Source: Xanthomonas floridensis
Lineage (GTDB): Bacteria > Pseudomonadota > Gammaproteobacteria > Xanthomonadales > Xanthomonadaceae
Assembly: GCF_001642575.1 (NCBI RefSeq)
Contig: NZ_LXNG01000023.1
Location: forward strand, 241,342 to 305,341
Direction of reading: 5' to 3'
DNA length: 64,000 nt
In this document: positions 8,748-19,065 of the stretch, in pieces
How positions within the stretch are numbered: the stretch's first letter is position 1
Layout: each line of letters starts with the position of its first letter
The notes under the pieces: model-generated
The model's input: only the letters and a program-made list of their open reading frames with translations
Database searches by the model: none
What the model was told of the DNA's origin: nothing
Made by a program: the position numbers and the translations under genes

Positions 8748-11342
8748 CTATGCCGCCTTGCTTGCCTCAAGAAAATCCTGCGCAAACCGCTGCAGCACAC
8801 CACCGGCTTCGTAGATCGAGACTTCCTCTGCGGTATCCAGCCGGCAGATCACCGGCACCTGCAGCTGCTCGCCGTTGCGCCTACGGATCGAGAGCGTCAG
8901 CGTCGCGCCCGGCGTGCGCTCACCCATGACATCGAATGTTTCGCTGCCGTCGATACCCAGGCTCTTGCGGTCGGTTCCAGGTTTGAATTCCAGCGGCAGC
9001 ACGCCCATGCCGATCAGGTTGGTGCGGTGAATCCGCTCGAAGCCTTCGGCCACGATCGCTTGCACGCCTGCCAGCCGCACGCCCTTGGCCGCCCAGTCGC
9101 GCGAGGAGCCCTGCCCGTAGTCGGCGCCGGCAATGATGATCAAGGGTTGCTTGCGCGTCATGTAGGTTTCGATCGCCTCCCACATCCGCACGACCTGTCC
9201 TTCAGGCTCCAGACGCGCCAGTGAGCCGGCGGTAACCTGCCCATCGACCACGGCCATTTCGTTGACCAGCTTCGGGTTGGCAAAGGTGGCGCGTTGCGCG
9301 GTGAGGTGATCACCGCGATGGGTGGCATAGGAATTGAAGTCTTCCTCCGGCACGCCCATCTGCGCCAGATATTCGCCCGCCGCACTGCTGGCCAGGATTG
9401 CATTCGATGGCGAGAGATGATCGGTGGTGATGTTGTCGCCCAGCACCGCCAGCGGCCGCATGCCGCGCAGGGTGCGTGCACCGGCCAGCGCGCCCTCCCA
9501 GTATGGCGGGCGGCGAATATAGGTACTTTGCGGGCGCCAGTCGTATAGCGGGCTCACGCGGAGCCCCTGCCCCACGCTGCGCTTGAACATCGGGTCGTAC
9601 ACGCTGCGGAAATGCTCCGGCTTGACGCTGCGCGCCACCACCGCATCGATCTCCGCATCGCTGGGCCACAAATCCTTCAGCGTCACCGGCATCCCGTCCG
9701 CATCGATGCCGAGGACATCCTTCTCGATATCGAAGCGAACCGTGCCGGCGATGGCGTAGGCAATCACCAACGGCGGCGAAGCGAGAAACGCCTGCTTGGC
9801 ATATGGATGGATGCGCCCGTCGAAATTGCGGTTGCCCGACAACACCGCGGTGGCATACAAATCGCGGTCGATGATCTCCTTCTGGATCGCAGGATCCAGC
9901 GCGCCGCTCATGCCATTACAGGTGGTGCAGGCGAACGCCACGATGCCGAAGCCCAGCTGCTCCAGCTCACTCAGCAGGCCGGCCTCTTCCAGATACAGCT
10001 GCACCGCTTTGGACCCCGGCGCCAGCGAGCTCTTGACCCACGGCTTGCGGGTCAGGCCGCGCGCATTGGCGTTGCGCGCCAGCAGACCGGCGGCGATGAC
10101 GTTGCGCGGGTTGGAGGTGTTGGTGCAGGAGGTGATCGCGGCGATGATCACCGCGCCATCGGGCATCTGCCCAGGTACCTCGTCCCATTGCCCCGCAATG
10201 CCGCGTTGCGCCAATTCCGTGGTCGCCACGCGCTTGTGCGGGTTGGAGGGCCCGGCCATGTTGCGCACCACGCTGGACAGATCGAACTGCAGCACGCGCT
10301 CGTAGTGCGCGGTCGCCAGGTCGTCCGCCCACAGGCCGGTGTGGCGTGCGTACGTTTCCACCAGCGCCACTTGCGCATCGTCGCGACCGGTCAGGCGCAG
10401 GTAGTCGATGGTCTGCTGGTCGATGTAGAACATCGCCGCGGTGGCACCAAATTCCGGCGTCATGTTGGAAATGGTGGCGCGGTCGCCGATGGTCAGCGCA
10501 CTGGCGCCGGTGCCGAAGAACTCCAGGTACGCCCCCACCACGCGCTGCTGGCGCAGGAACTCGGTCAACGCCAGCACGATGTCGGTGGCGGTGATGCCCG
10601 GCGCCGGCCGGCCGGTCAACTCCACGCCGATGATGTCAGGCAGGCGCATCCACGAGGCGCGCCCCAGCATCACGTTCTCCGCTTCCAGCCCGCCCACGCC
10701 CACTGCGATCACGCCCAGGGCATCCACATGCGGGGTGTGGCTGTCGGTGCCCACGCAGGTATCCGGAAACGCCACGCCGTCCAGTGTGTAGATCACCGGC
10801 GACATCTTCTCCAGATTGATCTGGTGCATGATCCCGTTGCCAGGCGGAATCACTTCCATATTCTCGAACGCACGCTTGGTCCATTCGATGAAATGGAAGC
10901 GATCGGCATTGCGGCGATCTTCCACGTCGCGGTTCTTGGAAAACGCCTGCTTGTCGAATCCCGCGTATTCCACCGCCAACGAGTGGTCCACGATCAGCTG
11001 CACCGGCACCACCGGGTTGACCTGGGCCGGGTCGCCGCCTTGTTCGGCAATGGCATCGCGCAGGCCGGCCAGGTCCACCAGCGCGGTCTGGCCAAGGATG
11101 TCGTGGCAGACCACACGCGCCGGAAACCACGGAAAATCCAGCTCGCGCTTGCGCTCGATCATCTGGCGCAGGTAGGCATCCAGCATCTGCGGTTCGGCGC
11201 GGCGCACCAGATTTTCCGCGTGCACGCGCGCGGTGTACGGCAATGCCGCATACGCGCCGGGCTGCAACGCATCGATGGCAGCGCGTGCATCGAAGTACTC
11301 CAACGACGTGCCCGGCAGGGGCTTGCGGTACTGGCTATTCAT
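8748..11342 (-). CDS. acnD: Fe/S-dependent 2-methylisocitrate dehydratase AcnD
   Basis: AcnD is the aconitase-type enzyme that dehydrates 2-methylcitrate in the methylcitrate cycle and needs PrpF for a usable product. The protein is 864 residues, the normal size. The 4Fe-4S cysteine ligands are visible: T-S-C-T-N-T-S-N-P at about residue 405 and C-T-T-C-N-G-M-S-G at about 470. D-S-H-T-P-H and D-N-I-T-T-D-H-L-S-P (swivel-domain junction) are also present. The ATG at 11342 is preferred; a GTG five codons upstream is possible and neither has a strong ribosome site. It is separated from prpC by 300 bp holding an unusual hexanucleotide repeat array. Confidence 0.96.
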   Translation of the reverse strand: MNSQYRKPLPGTSLEYFDARAAIDALQPGAYAALPYTARVHAENLVRRAEPQMLDAYLRQMIERKRELDFPWFPARVVCHDILGQTALVDLAGLRDAIAEQGGDPAQVNPVVPVQLIVDHSLAVEYAGFDKQAFSKNRDVEDRRNADRFHFIEWTKRAFENMEVIPPGNGIMHQINLEKMSPVIYTLDGVAFPDTCVGTDSHTPHVDALGVIAVGVGGLEAENVMLGRASWMRLPDIIGVELTGRPAPGITATDIVLALTEFLRQQRVVGAYLEFFGTGASALTIGDRATISNMTPEFGATAAMFYIDQQTIDYLRLTGRDDAQVALVETYARHTGLWADDLATAHYERVLQFDLSSVVRNMAGPSNPHKRVATTELAQRGIAGQWDEVPGQMPDGAVIIAAITSCTNTSNPRNVIAAGLLARNANARGLTRKPWVKSSLAPGSKAVQLYLEEAGLLSELEQLGFGIVAFACTTCNGMSGALDPAIQKEIIDRDLYATAVLSGNRNFDGRIHPYAKQAFLASPPLVIAYAIAGTVRFDIEKDVLGIDADGMPVTLKDLWPSDAEIDAVVARSVKPEHFRSVYDPMFKRSVGQGLRVSPLYDWRPQSTYIRRPPYWEGALAGARTLRGMRPLAVLGDNITTDHLSPSNAILASSAAGEYLAQMGVPEEDFNSYATHRGDHLTAQRATFANPKLVNEMAVVDGQVTAGSLARLEPEGQVVRMWEAIETYMTRKQPLIIIAGADYGQGSSRDWAAKGVRLAGVQAIVAEGFERIHRTNLIGMGVLPLEFKPGTDRKSLGIDGSETFDVMGERTPGATLTLSIRRRNGEQLQVPVICRLDTAEEVSIYEAGGVLQRFAQDFLEASKAA

Positions 11343-11371
11343 GGCTGGCGATATCACAAAGCGGGCGGGGT

Positions 11372-11543
11372 CTGGTGCTGGTGCTGGTGCTGGTGCTGGT
11401 GCTGGTGCTGGTGCTGTTACTGGTGCTGTTACTGGTGCTGTTACTGGTGCCGTTACTGGTGCTATTGCTGGTGCTGGTGCTGGTGCTGGTGCTGGTGCTG
11501 CTGGTGCTGCTGCTGGTGCTGGTGCTGGTGCTGGTGCTGCTGG
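11372..11543. repeat. Hexanucleotide tandem repeat array between prpC and acnD
   Basis: About 170 bp made almost wholly of CTGGTG (plus strand) hexamers. The middle part has four successive 12-bp units, GGTGCTGTTACT with one variant GGTGCCGTTACT, and the right part is interspersed with CTG triplets. All unit lengths are multiples of three. In the prp transcript it reads as repeated AGCACC. It occupies most of the prpC-acnD spacer and ends about 30 bp before the acnD start codon. Confidence 0.92.
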
Positions 11544-11574
11544 CCTTACTATTCATCACATACTGCTCGCCACG

Positions 11575-11623
11575 CTCCCTTCTCCCGCGACGCGGGAGAA
11601 GGTGCCCGAAGGGCGGATGAGGG
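11575..11623. repeat. REP-like interspersed palindromic element
   Basis: A perfect inverted repeat TTCTCCCGCG-a-CGCGGGAGAA (11580-11600) is followed by GGTGCCCGAAGGGCGGATGA, a combination I recognise as a common short intergenic repeat of Xanthomonas. It lies just after the prpC stop codon in the minus-strand transcript and could act as a transcript stabiliser or weak terminator. Confidence 0.6.
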
Positions 11624-11643
11624 CCGCTCGCACGCAGCAACTT

Positions 11644-12798
11644 TCAGGAGCGCTGATCCAGCGGCACGAACACCTGATCCTCCGGGCCGGTGTAATTTGC
11701 AGAAGGCCGAATGATCTTGCCGTCCACGCGTTGCTCGATGATGTGTGCACTCCAACCAGCCGTACGCGCCAGCACGAACAACGGGGTGAACATCGCCGTC
11801 GGCACGCCCATCATGTGGTAGCTCACCGCACTGAACCAGTCCAGGTTCGGGAACATCTTCTTGATGTCCCACATCACGCTTTCCAAGCGTTCGGCGATGT
11901 CGTACATCTTGCGGCTGCCCTGCTCATCGGAGAGCTCGCGCGCCACGTCCTTGATCACCTTGTTGCGCGGGTCGGACACCGTGTACACCGGATGCCCGAA
12001 GCCGATCACCACTTCCTTTCGCTCCACCCGCGCCTTGATGTCGGCCTCGGCATCGTCCGGCGTGTCGTAGCGCTTCTGCACGTCGAACGCCACTTCATTG
12101 GCGCCGCCATGCTTGGGACCACGCAGCGCGCCGATACCACCGGCGATGGCGCTGTACATGTCGCTGCCGGTGCCGGCAATCACGCGGCAAGCAAAGGTGG
12201 ATGCATTGAACTCGTGCTCTGCATACAGGATCAGGCTGGTGTGCATCGCGCGCACCCACGAATCCTTTGGCGCAAACCCGTGCAGCAAATGCAGGAAATG
12301 CCCACCGATCGAATCGTCATCGGTCTCCAGTTCGATGCGCTTGCCGTTGTGGCTGTAGTGATACCAGTACAGCAGCATCGAACCCAGCGACGCCATCAGC
12401 TTGTCGGCGATGTCGCGCGCGCCCGGATGATTGTGGTCGTCCTTTTCCGGCTGCAGGCAGCCCAGCACCGACACGCCGGTGCGCATCACATCCATCGGAT
12501 GCGCCGACGGCGGCAATTGTTCCAGCGCCGTCTTCACTGCCGCCGGCACGCCACGCAGCGAACGCAGCTTGGCCTTGTAGCCGCGCAGTTCGCCGCTGTT
12601 GGGCAACTTGCCGTGCACCAGCAGGTAGGCAATTTCCTCGAACTCGCTGGTGGTGGCCAGGTCGAGAATGTCGTAACCACGGTAGTGCAGGTCGTTGCCG
12701 CTGCGGCCCACGGTGCACAGGGCGGTATTACCGGCAGCCGTGCCGGACAGGGCAACGGATTTCTTCGGCTTGAAGCCGGGAATGGCGGTGTCGTTCAT
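11644..12798 (-). CDS. prpC: 2-methylcitrate synthase PrpC
   Basis: PrpC condenses propionyl-CoA with oxaloacetate, the entry step of the methylcitrate cycle. The 384-residue protein is a standard type I citrate synthase relative: H-Y-R-G-Y-D-I near the N-terminus, [19 protein letters not shown] with a catalytic His, and G-F-G-H-P-V-Y with the second His. The ATG at 12798 has a GGAG site about nine bases upstream. It follows prpB by 75 bp. Confidence 0.96.
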   Translation of the reverse strand: MNDTAIPGFKPKKSVALSGTAAGNTALCTVGRSGNDLHYRGYDILDLATTSEFEEIAYLLVHGKLPNSGELRGYKAKLRSLRGVPAAVKTALEQLPPSAHPMDVMRTGVSVLGCLQPEKDDHNHPGARDIADKLMASLGSMLLYWYHYSHNGKRIELETDDDSIGGHFLHLLHGFAPKDSWVRAMHTSLILYAEHEFNASTFACRVIAGTGSDMYSAIAGGIGALRGPKHGGANEVAFDVQKRYDTPDDAEADIKARVERKEVVIGFGHPVYTVSDPRNKVIKDVARELSDEQGSRKMYDIAERLESVMWDIKKMFPNLDWFSAVSYHMMGVPTAMFTPLFVLARTAGWSAHIIEQRVDGKIIRPSANYTGPEDQVFVPLDQRS

Positions 12799-12873
12799 GC
12801 GATGAGCTCCCAAACGGTGGCGTGTTGCGATGTCACGGACGAAGTGAAGGAATCGGTGCGCGGCAACGCGCGA

Positions 12874-13770
12874 TCATGCGCCTTTGCGTGCGAACAACGC
12901 ATCCAGCCGCTGCTCGTAATCGTGATAGCCGATGCGCTCGTACAGTTCCTCGCGCGTCTGCATGCTTTCCAGCACGGCCTGTTGATGCCCATCGCGACGG
13001 ATTGCGGTATAGACCGCCTCGGCCGCCTTGTTGGCCGCACGGAAGGCCGACAACGGAAACAGCTGGATCGCAACACCGGCCTGCGCGAGCTGGTCGCGGG
13101 TGAACAACGGCGTCTTGCCGAACTCGGTGATGTTGGCCAGCACCGGCACCTTCACCGCATCCACGAAGCGCGTATACGTCTCCAGATCGTAGGCGGCCTC
13201 GGCAAAGATGCCGTCCGCACCGGCTTCCACGCAGGCGATGGCGCGCTCGATGGCTGCATCCACGCCTTCCATCTGGATCGCGTCGGTGCGCGCAATCAGG
13301 AAGAACGCCGGATCGGTCTTGGCATCGGCCGCCGCCTTGACCCGGTCCACCATCTCGCCCTGGCTGACGATCTCCTTGCCTGGCCGGTGCCCGCAGCGCT
13401 TGGCGCCCACCTGGTCTTCGATATGGCAGCCGGCCGCACCGGCCTTGATCAAGGACTTGATGGTGCGTTCGATGTTGAACGCGCTCGGCCCGAAGCCGGT
13501 GTCCACGTCAACCAACAGCGGCAACGCGCAGACGTCGGTGATGCGACGCACATCGATCAGCACGTCCTCCAGCGTATTGATGCCCAGGTCCGGCAACCCG
13601 AGCGAACCCGCTGCCACGCCGCCGCCGGACAGGTAGATGGCCTGATAGCCGGCACGCTGGGCCAGCAGCGCATGGTTGGCATTGATCGCGCCAATGACCT
13701 GCAGCGGCGACTCGGCATCCAGCGCTGCGCGAAAACGGGTGCCGGCGGTGGCGGTGGGCGAAGACGTCAT
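12874..13770 (-). CDS. prpB: 2-methylisocitrate lyase PrpB
   Basis: PrpB cleaves 2-methylisocitrate to pyruvate and succinate, the last step of the methylcitrate cycle. The 298-residue protein belongs to the isocitrate lyase/PEP mutase superfamily. The catalytic loop K-R-C-G-H-R-P-G-K is intact near residue 122, and D-V-D-T-G-F-G supplies metal ligands. The ATG at 13770 is preceded by AGGAA. It is the first gene of the operon, about 20 nt downstream of the expected start site of the sigma-54 promoter at 13803-13817. Confidence 0.97.
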   Translation of the reverse strand: MTSSPTATAGTRFRAALDAESPLQVIGAINANHALLAQRAGYQAIYLSGGGVAAGSLGLPDLGINTLEDVLIDVRRITDVCALPLLVDVDTGFGPSAFNIERTIKSLIKAGAAGCHIEDQVGAKRCGHRPGKEIVSQGEMVDRVKAAADAKTDPAFFLIARTDAIQMEGVDAAIERAIACVEAGADGIFAEAAYDLETYTRFVDAVKVPVLANITEFGKTPLFTRDQLAQAGVAIQLFPLSAFRAANKAAEAVYTAIRRDGHQQAVLESMQTREELYERIGYHDYEQRLDALFARKGA

Positions 13771-13802
13771 GGCGATTCCTGCGGTGAGATGGGGGATTAG
13801 GC

Positions 13803-13817
13803 GCAAACGCCGTGCCA
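13803..13817 (-). promoter_or_regulatory. Sigma-54 (-24/-12) promoter of the prp operon
   Basis: The minus strand reads TGGCACG-GCGT-TTGC, an exact match to the sigma-54 consensus TGGCACG-N4-TTGC. It lies about 33 bp upstream of the prpB ATG. The divergent activator PrpR carries the sigma-54-contacting GAFTGA motif, which makes the assignment strong. Confidence 0.92.
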
Positions 13818-13857
13818 ACGGCAAGTGGTTGATTTTACTATCACGCACAGTCCGAAA

Positions 13858-13875
13858 TGTTGCGTAAGCGCAACA
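13858..13875. promoter_or_regulatory. Candidate PrpR upstream activator site
   Basis: A perfect 18-bp inverted repeat, TGTTGCG-taag-CGCAACA, lies about 40 bp upstream of the -24 element of prpB and between the divergent prpB and prpR genes. Position and symmetry fit an enhancer-type activator site. A direct repeat of TGAAACA follows at about 13887-13905 and may be a second element. Confidence 0.65.
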
Positions 13876-13942
13876 ACCGGCGCATGATGAAACACTACTG
13901 AAACATCGCTTGCCAGTGCCCAGGATTCCGCCCATCGACTCC

Positions 13943-15520
<1,578 letters not shown>

Positions 15521-15653
15521 CTCTTAGCCCGCGGGCAGTCACGCTGACGACACTCCTTCAGCAGCGTCGGCCAGCAAGCGATGACCCAGCACCTGCATCG
15601 TTTTCCTCGGCAACCACGCCTCCGATGGCACTGCAGCGCCACCAACCCTGGCG

Positions 15654-15980
15654 TCACTTGACCCGCGTGTACTCGGTATCCCCGGTGCTCAAACGCCCGG
15701 TCGCCTCATCGATCGCATAGTTGACGGTACCGCTGCCACTGGACACCTGCAGCACGCCCTTGGTCAGTAGCGCCGGGTAGTTCCGGGTCTTGGCGCCATT
15801 GCCAAACAGTTCCGGCATGGTGTCGCGGATGATGAAGCTCTCGCCATTGTGCTCGATGCTCAGCACATTCTTTTGCGACTTCACGTTGACCCACTTGCCC
15901 ACGTACTGTTCGCCCACATCGCGCGCGCAGCCGGCCAACAGCAACATCGCAACCAGCGCACTTCCCAGCAGCGTCTTCAT
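15654..15980 (-). CDS. Small lipoprotein of unknown function
   Basis: A 108-residue protein starting at the ATG at 15980, with a GGAG site. It has a lipoprotein signal (hydrophobic core, then L-L-A-G-C, Cys at about residue 18). The remainder is about 90 residues with K-W-V-N-V and I-E-H-N-G-E-S-F-I-I-R-D, looking like a small beta-sheet domain. It is convergent with prpR, 133 bp apart, with no clear terminator seen between them. No function is assigned. Confidence 0.82.
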   Translation of the reverse strand: MKTLLGSALVAMLLLAGCARDVGEQYVGKWVNVKSQKNVLSIEHNGESFIIRDTMPELFGNGAKTRNYPALLTKGVLQVSSGSGTVNYAIDEATGRLSTGDTEYTRVK

Positions 15981-16341
15981 CGCCACTCCATCTCGACCCG
16001 GGGCCTTGCAGGATGGCAAGTCCCTGTCGAGCTCGCAAGGCATCGACCCTAGCGAAAAGTGCTTACCGACAGCGTCTTTCGAAGCGCGGCGCACGCTTCA
16101 CCACAGACACCCGCCAAGAATTCATGACCAGTGCAATCGATAAAACGCAGCACCAAGCCCTGCAGATCGCAGACTCTGATCGAACGCGCAAAACGCGAAC
16201 ATCGCCACGCCCGCAGCCAAGGTGCGCCACTGAACAGCATGCCGCTGAATTCGCGGTAGTGACTGCCGAGCATCAGATCCAGGAGGATCTGGCGCGCTGC
16301 CGTATCAACGACTTCCTACGGCCACACCTACCTGGCGCCCA
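15981..16341. other. Gene-free interval upstream of the small lipoprotein
   Basis: Roughly 360 bp between the lipoprotein start and the terminator beyond tRNA-Val. Open frames here are short and lack ribosome sites or recognisable domains. I see no repeat or RNA gene in it. Confidence 0.5.
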
Positions 16342-16369
16342 CAAAAAAACCGGCTGTCGCCGGTTTTTC
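16342..16369. terminator. Terminator downstream of tRNA-Val
   Basis: AAAAAAACCGGC-tgt-GCCGGTTTTT forms a short GC stem flanked by A and T runs on both sides, so it can work in both directions. It lies 18-45 bp past the 3' end of the minus-strand tRNA gene. Confidence 0.85.
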
Positions 16370-16386
16370 ATCTGACGCTGAATGCA

Positions 16387-16461
16387 TGGTGGGCGGTACA
16401 GGGATCGAACCTGTGACCCTTGCCGTGTGAAGGCAATGCTCTACCGCTGAGCTAACCGCCC
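16387..16461 (-). tRNA. tRNA-Val (anticodon CAC)
   Basis: The minus strand folds into a full cloverleaf: acceptor GGGCGGT/ACCGCCC, D arm TTAGCTCAGCGGTAGAGC, anticodon stem TTGCC/GGCAA with loop TTCACAC, and a T arm with GGTTCGATCC. The anticodon is CAC, which reads GUG valine codons. The CCA end is encoded. Confidence 0.96.
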
Positions 16462-16478
16462 GGTGACGCGAGCCGCAC

Positions 16479-16506
16479 ATTATAGGGCAGCTGCGGCAAT
16501 CGTCAA
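16479..16506 (-). promoter_or_regulatory. Sigma-70 promoter of tRNA-Val
   Basis: On the minus strand, TTGACG and TATAAT are separated by 16 bp, and the -10 lies 17 bp upstream of the tRNA 5' end. This is close to consensus. Confidence 0.88.
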
Positions 16507-16625
16507 CAGGTGTTTCCCTGCCCGTGTGACGCGACCGCATCGCACCGCTGTCGCCTCGATCCGGTCGCGGCGGCGAAAGGCTACCCCTACGCGTGCCGTG
16601 CCATCCTGCCGCCAACCCGCTCCTT

Positions 16626-16979
16626 CTACATCGTGTGGGTCGGCTTGTCCGAGGTGGTCAATCCGGCCAGCAGGGTTTCGATCTTGTTGCGCACTGCCTC
16701 GCCTTCCGGGCCGTCCGGGAACTGCACGCCGATGCCGGCGGCCCGGTTGCCCTGCGCACCGGCGGGGGTGGTCCAGATGACCTTGCCGGCCACCGGCAGG
16801 CGCTCGCTGGAATCGGGCAGGGTCAGCAGCAGGAACACCTCATCACCCAGCATGTAACGCTTGGGCGTGGGAACGAAGATGCCGCCGCCTTTCACGAACG
16901 GCATGTAGGCGCTGTACAGCGCCGGCTTGTCCTTCAACGCCAGCGACAAAATGCCTTGGCGTGCATTCATTGCACTCAT
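16626..16979 (-). CDS. pilZ: Atypical PilZ protein of type IV pilus biogenesis
   Basis: A 117-residue single PilZ domain. The c-di-GMP-binding R-x-x-x-R and D/N-x-S-x-x-G motifs are missing; the corresponding region reads Y-M-P-F-V-K-G-G-G-I-F-V. This matches the non-binding PilZ proper that works with PilB/FimX in type IV pilus assembly. The ATG at 16979 overlaps the holB stop by four bases, so the two are translationally coupled, the usual arrangement for pilZ. Confidence 0.93.
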   Translation of the reverse strand: MSAMNARQGILSLALKDKPALYSAYMPFVKGGGIFVPTPKRYMLGDEVFLLLTLPDSSERLPVAGKVIWTTPAGAQGNRAAGIGVQFPDGPEGEAVRNKIETLLAGLTTSDKPTHTM

Positions 16980-17935
16980 CGAGTTCCCCTAGATCGTGCC
17001 TGGCGCTCTCCCTCGCGCCAGGCCAGCAGCAGTTCCGTCACTGCCAGGTCGGCGCGGACGGTGGTACGCAGCAGATCGCGGGTGCGATTGGCGGCGTCGA
17101 ACCAGGTCGCCAGCTTGTGCAACCGCGATGGATCGGTCAAGCCGGCCGACGCCTGCGCCAACGCCAGGTCAGCCGCATGGCGTAGACGCTGATCGGCCTG
17201 GCCGTCGTTGGTCCAGCGCTGCGCAACATCCACCGCGCCTGCACGACCACTGGCGATCTGCTCCAGATCCTGTGCCACAGCGCGTCGCACCGCCAAGCCA
17301 TCCTCGCGCAACCACTGTGCGGCAAGACCGGGGTGGCCGCGCGCAGCCCCCAGCGCGTCCTGTGCCGCCCGCTCGCTGACGCCTTGCGCCAGCAGCCAGG
17401 CCAGCGCTTCGTGCGCAGGCGGCAGCTTGAATTCCAGCCGCTGGCAGCGGCTACGGATGGTGGCCGGCAAACGTGCCGGCTGCGCACTGATCAGCCACAG
17501 GTAGCGGCCCGGCGAGGGTTCTTCCAGCGTCTTGAGCAAGGCATTGCAGGCGGCGCGATTGATCGCATCGGCCGGATCGACGATCACCACCTGGGCAATG
17601 CCGTACTGCGGCGTCAACGACAGCTTCTGCGAAATCTCGCGCACCTGTTCGATGATGATCTCGGTACGCAGCTTGTCGCCGGTACGGTTGGGAATGAAGG
17701 AGATCAGCTGCAGGTCCGGATGGGTGCCGGCGGCGATCAACTGCCGCGTGCGCTGCGCCAGCGCCGGGTCGGGCGAGCTGGCCAGCACGTGCTCGGCCAG
17801 CGCCAGGGCCACCTCGCGCTTGCCCAGGCCTTCGGGGCCACAGATCAGCAGCCCGTGCCCGAGCCGGCCGGCATCCAGTGCCGCCACGGTCTGGTCGAAG
17901 GCGCGCTGCTGCCAGGGCGAAAACGCGGCGGTCAT
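16976..17935 (-). CDS. holB: DNA polymerase III delta' subunit
   Basis: The delta' subunit of the clamp loader, part of the DnaX complex that places the beta clamp on DNA. The 319-residue protein has the degenerate P-loop G-P-E-G-L-G-K-R near residue 32 and the clamp-loader segments A-D-A-I-N-R-A-A-C-N-A-L-L-K-T-L-E-E-P and I-R-S-R-C-Q-R (SRC motif) around residues 125-165. It overlaps mltG upstream and pilZ downstream by four bases each. The tmk gene that often sits beside holB is absent. Confidence 0.95.
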   Translation of the reverse strand: MTAAFSPWQQRAFDQTVAALDAGRLGHGLLICGPEGLGKREVALALAEHVLASSPDPALAQRTRQLIAAGTHPDLQLISFIPNRTGDKLRTEIIIEQVREISQKLSLTPQYGIAQVVIVDPADAINRAACNALLKTLEEPSPGRYLWLISAQPARLPATIRSRCQRLEFKLPPAHEALAWLLAQGVSERAAQDALGAARGHPGLAAQWLREDGLAVRRAVAQDLEQIASGRAGAVDVAQRWTNDGQADQRLRHAADLALAQASAGLTDPSRLHKLATWFDAANRTRDLLRTTVRADLAVTELLLAWREGERQARSRGTR

Positions 17936-19005
17936 GGCGTGGGTTCCTTCTGCGGCAGGGTCGGCTCGCGGCGACGTTGCAGGTAGCGCGCCACCGCGGC
18001 GTTGTGCTCGGCCAACGTGGCCGAGAAGGCGTGGGCACCGGTGCCGTCACCCACGGCCACGAAGTACAGCGCATCGCCGGGAGCCGGGCGGACCGCCGCC
18101 AGCAGCGCCTCGCGGCCGGGCATGGCGATCGGCGTCGGTGTCAGGCCGGTGCGGGTATAGGTGTTGTACGGCGTGTCGGTGGTCAGGTCGCGGCGGCGGA
18201 TATTGCCGTCGTAGCTGCTGCCGATTCCATAGATCACGGTGGGGTCGGTCTGCAGCTTCATGCCCATCTGCAGGCGACGCAGGAACACCCCGGCGATCAA
18301 CGGCCGCTCGCTGCCCAACGCGGTTTCCTTTTCGATGATGGAGGCCAGGATCAGCGCCTGCTCCGGCGATGCCAGCGGCAGGTCGGCAGCGCGCTGCGCC
18401 CAGGCCTGCGCCAGCGCCTTGTCCATCGCCGCATGCGCGCGCTTGAGCACATCCAGATCGCTGTCGCCGCGCTGGTACAGATAGGTTTCCGGCAGGAAGC
18501 GCCCTTCCGGATGCTGGTGGGCCACGCCGAGCCGCGCCATCAGCGCCGCATCGTCCAGGCTGCCGATGGACTGCTGCAACGGCTTGGCGGTGGCCAGGGC
18601 GGCGCGTAGCTGGCGGAAATTCCAGCCCTCCACGATCGTGAAGCGGTACTGGATGACCCGCCCCTGGCGCATGCGCGTCAGCAGCTCGCGCGGCGTTAGC
18701 GCCGGTGCCAGTGCGTATTCGCCCACCTTGAGCTTGCCGGCCGCATCCACCTGCCGCGCCAGCAGCTGCCATTCCAGATCCACGCCCTGGGTGATGCCGG
18801 CGTCGCGCAACTTGCGCAGCGTGGCCTTGAGTGAATCACCAGGTGCCACCACCACGCTGGGCGCGGTGGCCTTGGCCGGCGTGTCGGCGAACTGCAGGTA
18901 GTGCCGCCATGCCACCAGTGCGGCAATCGCCACTAGCGCCACAAGCAGCATTGCCGCGCCCAGCACGGCCAGACATCCGCGTTTGCCAGTCACCGCCACA
19001 CCCAC
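17932..19005 (-). CDS. mltG: Endolytic murein transglycosylase MltG (YceG)
   Basis: MltG is an inner-membrane lytic transglycosylase that cuts nascent glycan strands. The 357-residue protein has one N-terminal membrane helix (residues ~10-33), a LysM-like region, and the YceG catalytic segment with I-L-A-S-I-I-E-K-E, in which the Glu is catalytic, near residue 213. F-L-P-E-T-Y and G-I-G-S-S-Y-D-G are further family marks. It starts with GTG at 19005; the stop overlaps the holB start by four bases. Confidence 0.95.
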   Translation of the reverse strand: MGVAVTGKRGCLAVLGAAMLLVALVAIAALVAWRHYLQFADTPAKATAPSVVVAPGDSLKATLRKLRDAGITQGVDLEWQLLARQVDAAGKLKVGEYALAPALTPRELLTRMRQGRVIQYRFTIVEGWNFRQLRAALATAKPLQQSIGSLDDAALMARLGVAHQHPEGRFLPETYLYQRGDSDLDVLKRAHAAMDKALAQAWAQRAADLPLASPEQALILASIIEKETALGSERPLIAGVFLRRLQMGMKLQTDPTVIYGIGSSYDGNIRRRDLTTDTPYNTYTRTGLTPTPIAMPGREALLAAVRPAPGDALYFVAVGDGTGAHAFSATLAEHNAAVARYLQRRREPTLPQKEPTP

Positions 19006-19065
19006 CTCGTCATTGCCCCAGCGCCGCGCAGGATACCGCGCGCCGGTGATGTCCCGTTGAAGCGC

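Noticed and set aside
11372..11543. Possible CRISPR array
   Set aside because: Repeats are contiguous 6- and 12-bp units without spacers, so it is a simple tandem repeat.
11335..11640. 101-codon minus-strand frame with a Ser/Thr repeat overlapping the acnD start
   Set aside because: Repeat units are multiples of three, so any frame stays open; no ribosome site or domain. I treat it as non-coding, though a leader peptide cannot be fully excluded.
9612..13800. Very long plus-strand frames (about 700 and 855 codons) opposite acnD, prpC and prpB
   Set aside because: They cover three clear minus-strand enzymes and run through the hexamer repeat as Gly/Ala or Cys/Trp runs; antisense artefacts.
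16476..16625. Small plus-strand frames after tRNA-Val
   Set aside because: They overlap the tRNA promoter and the 3' end of pilZ and have no recognisable content.
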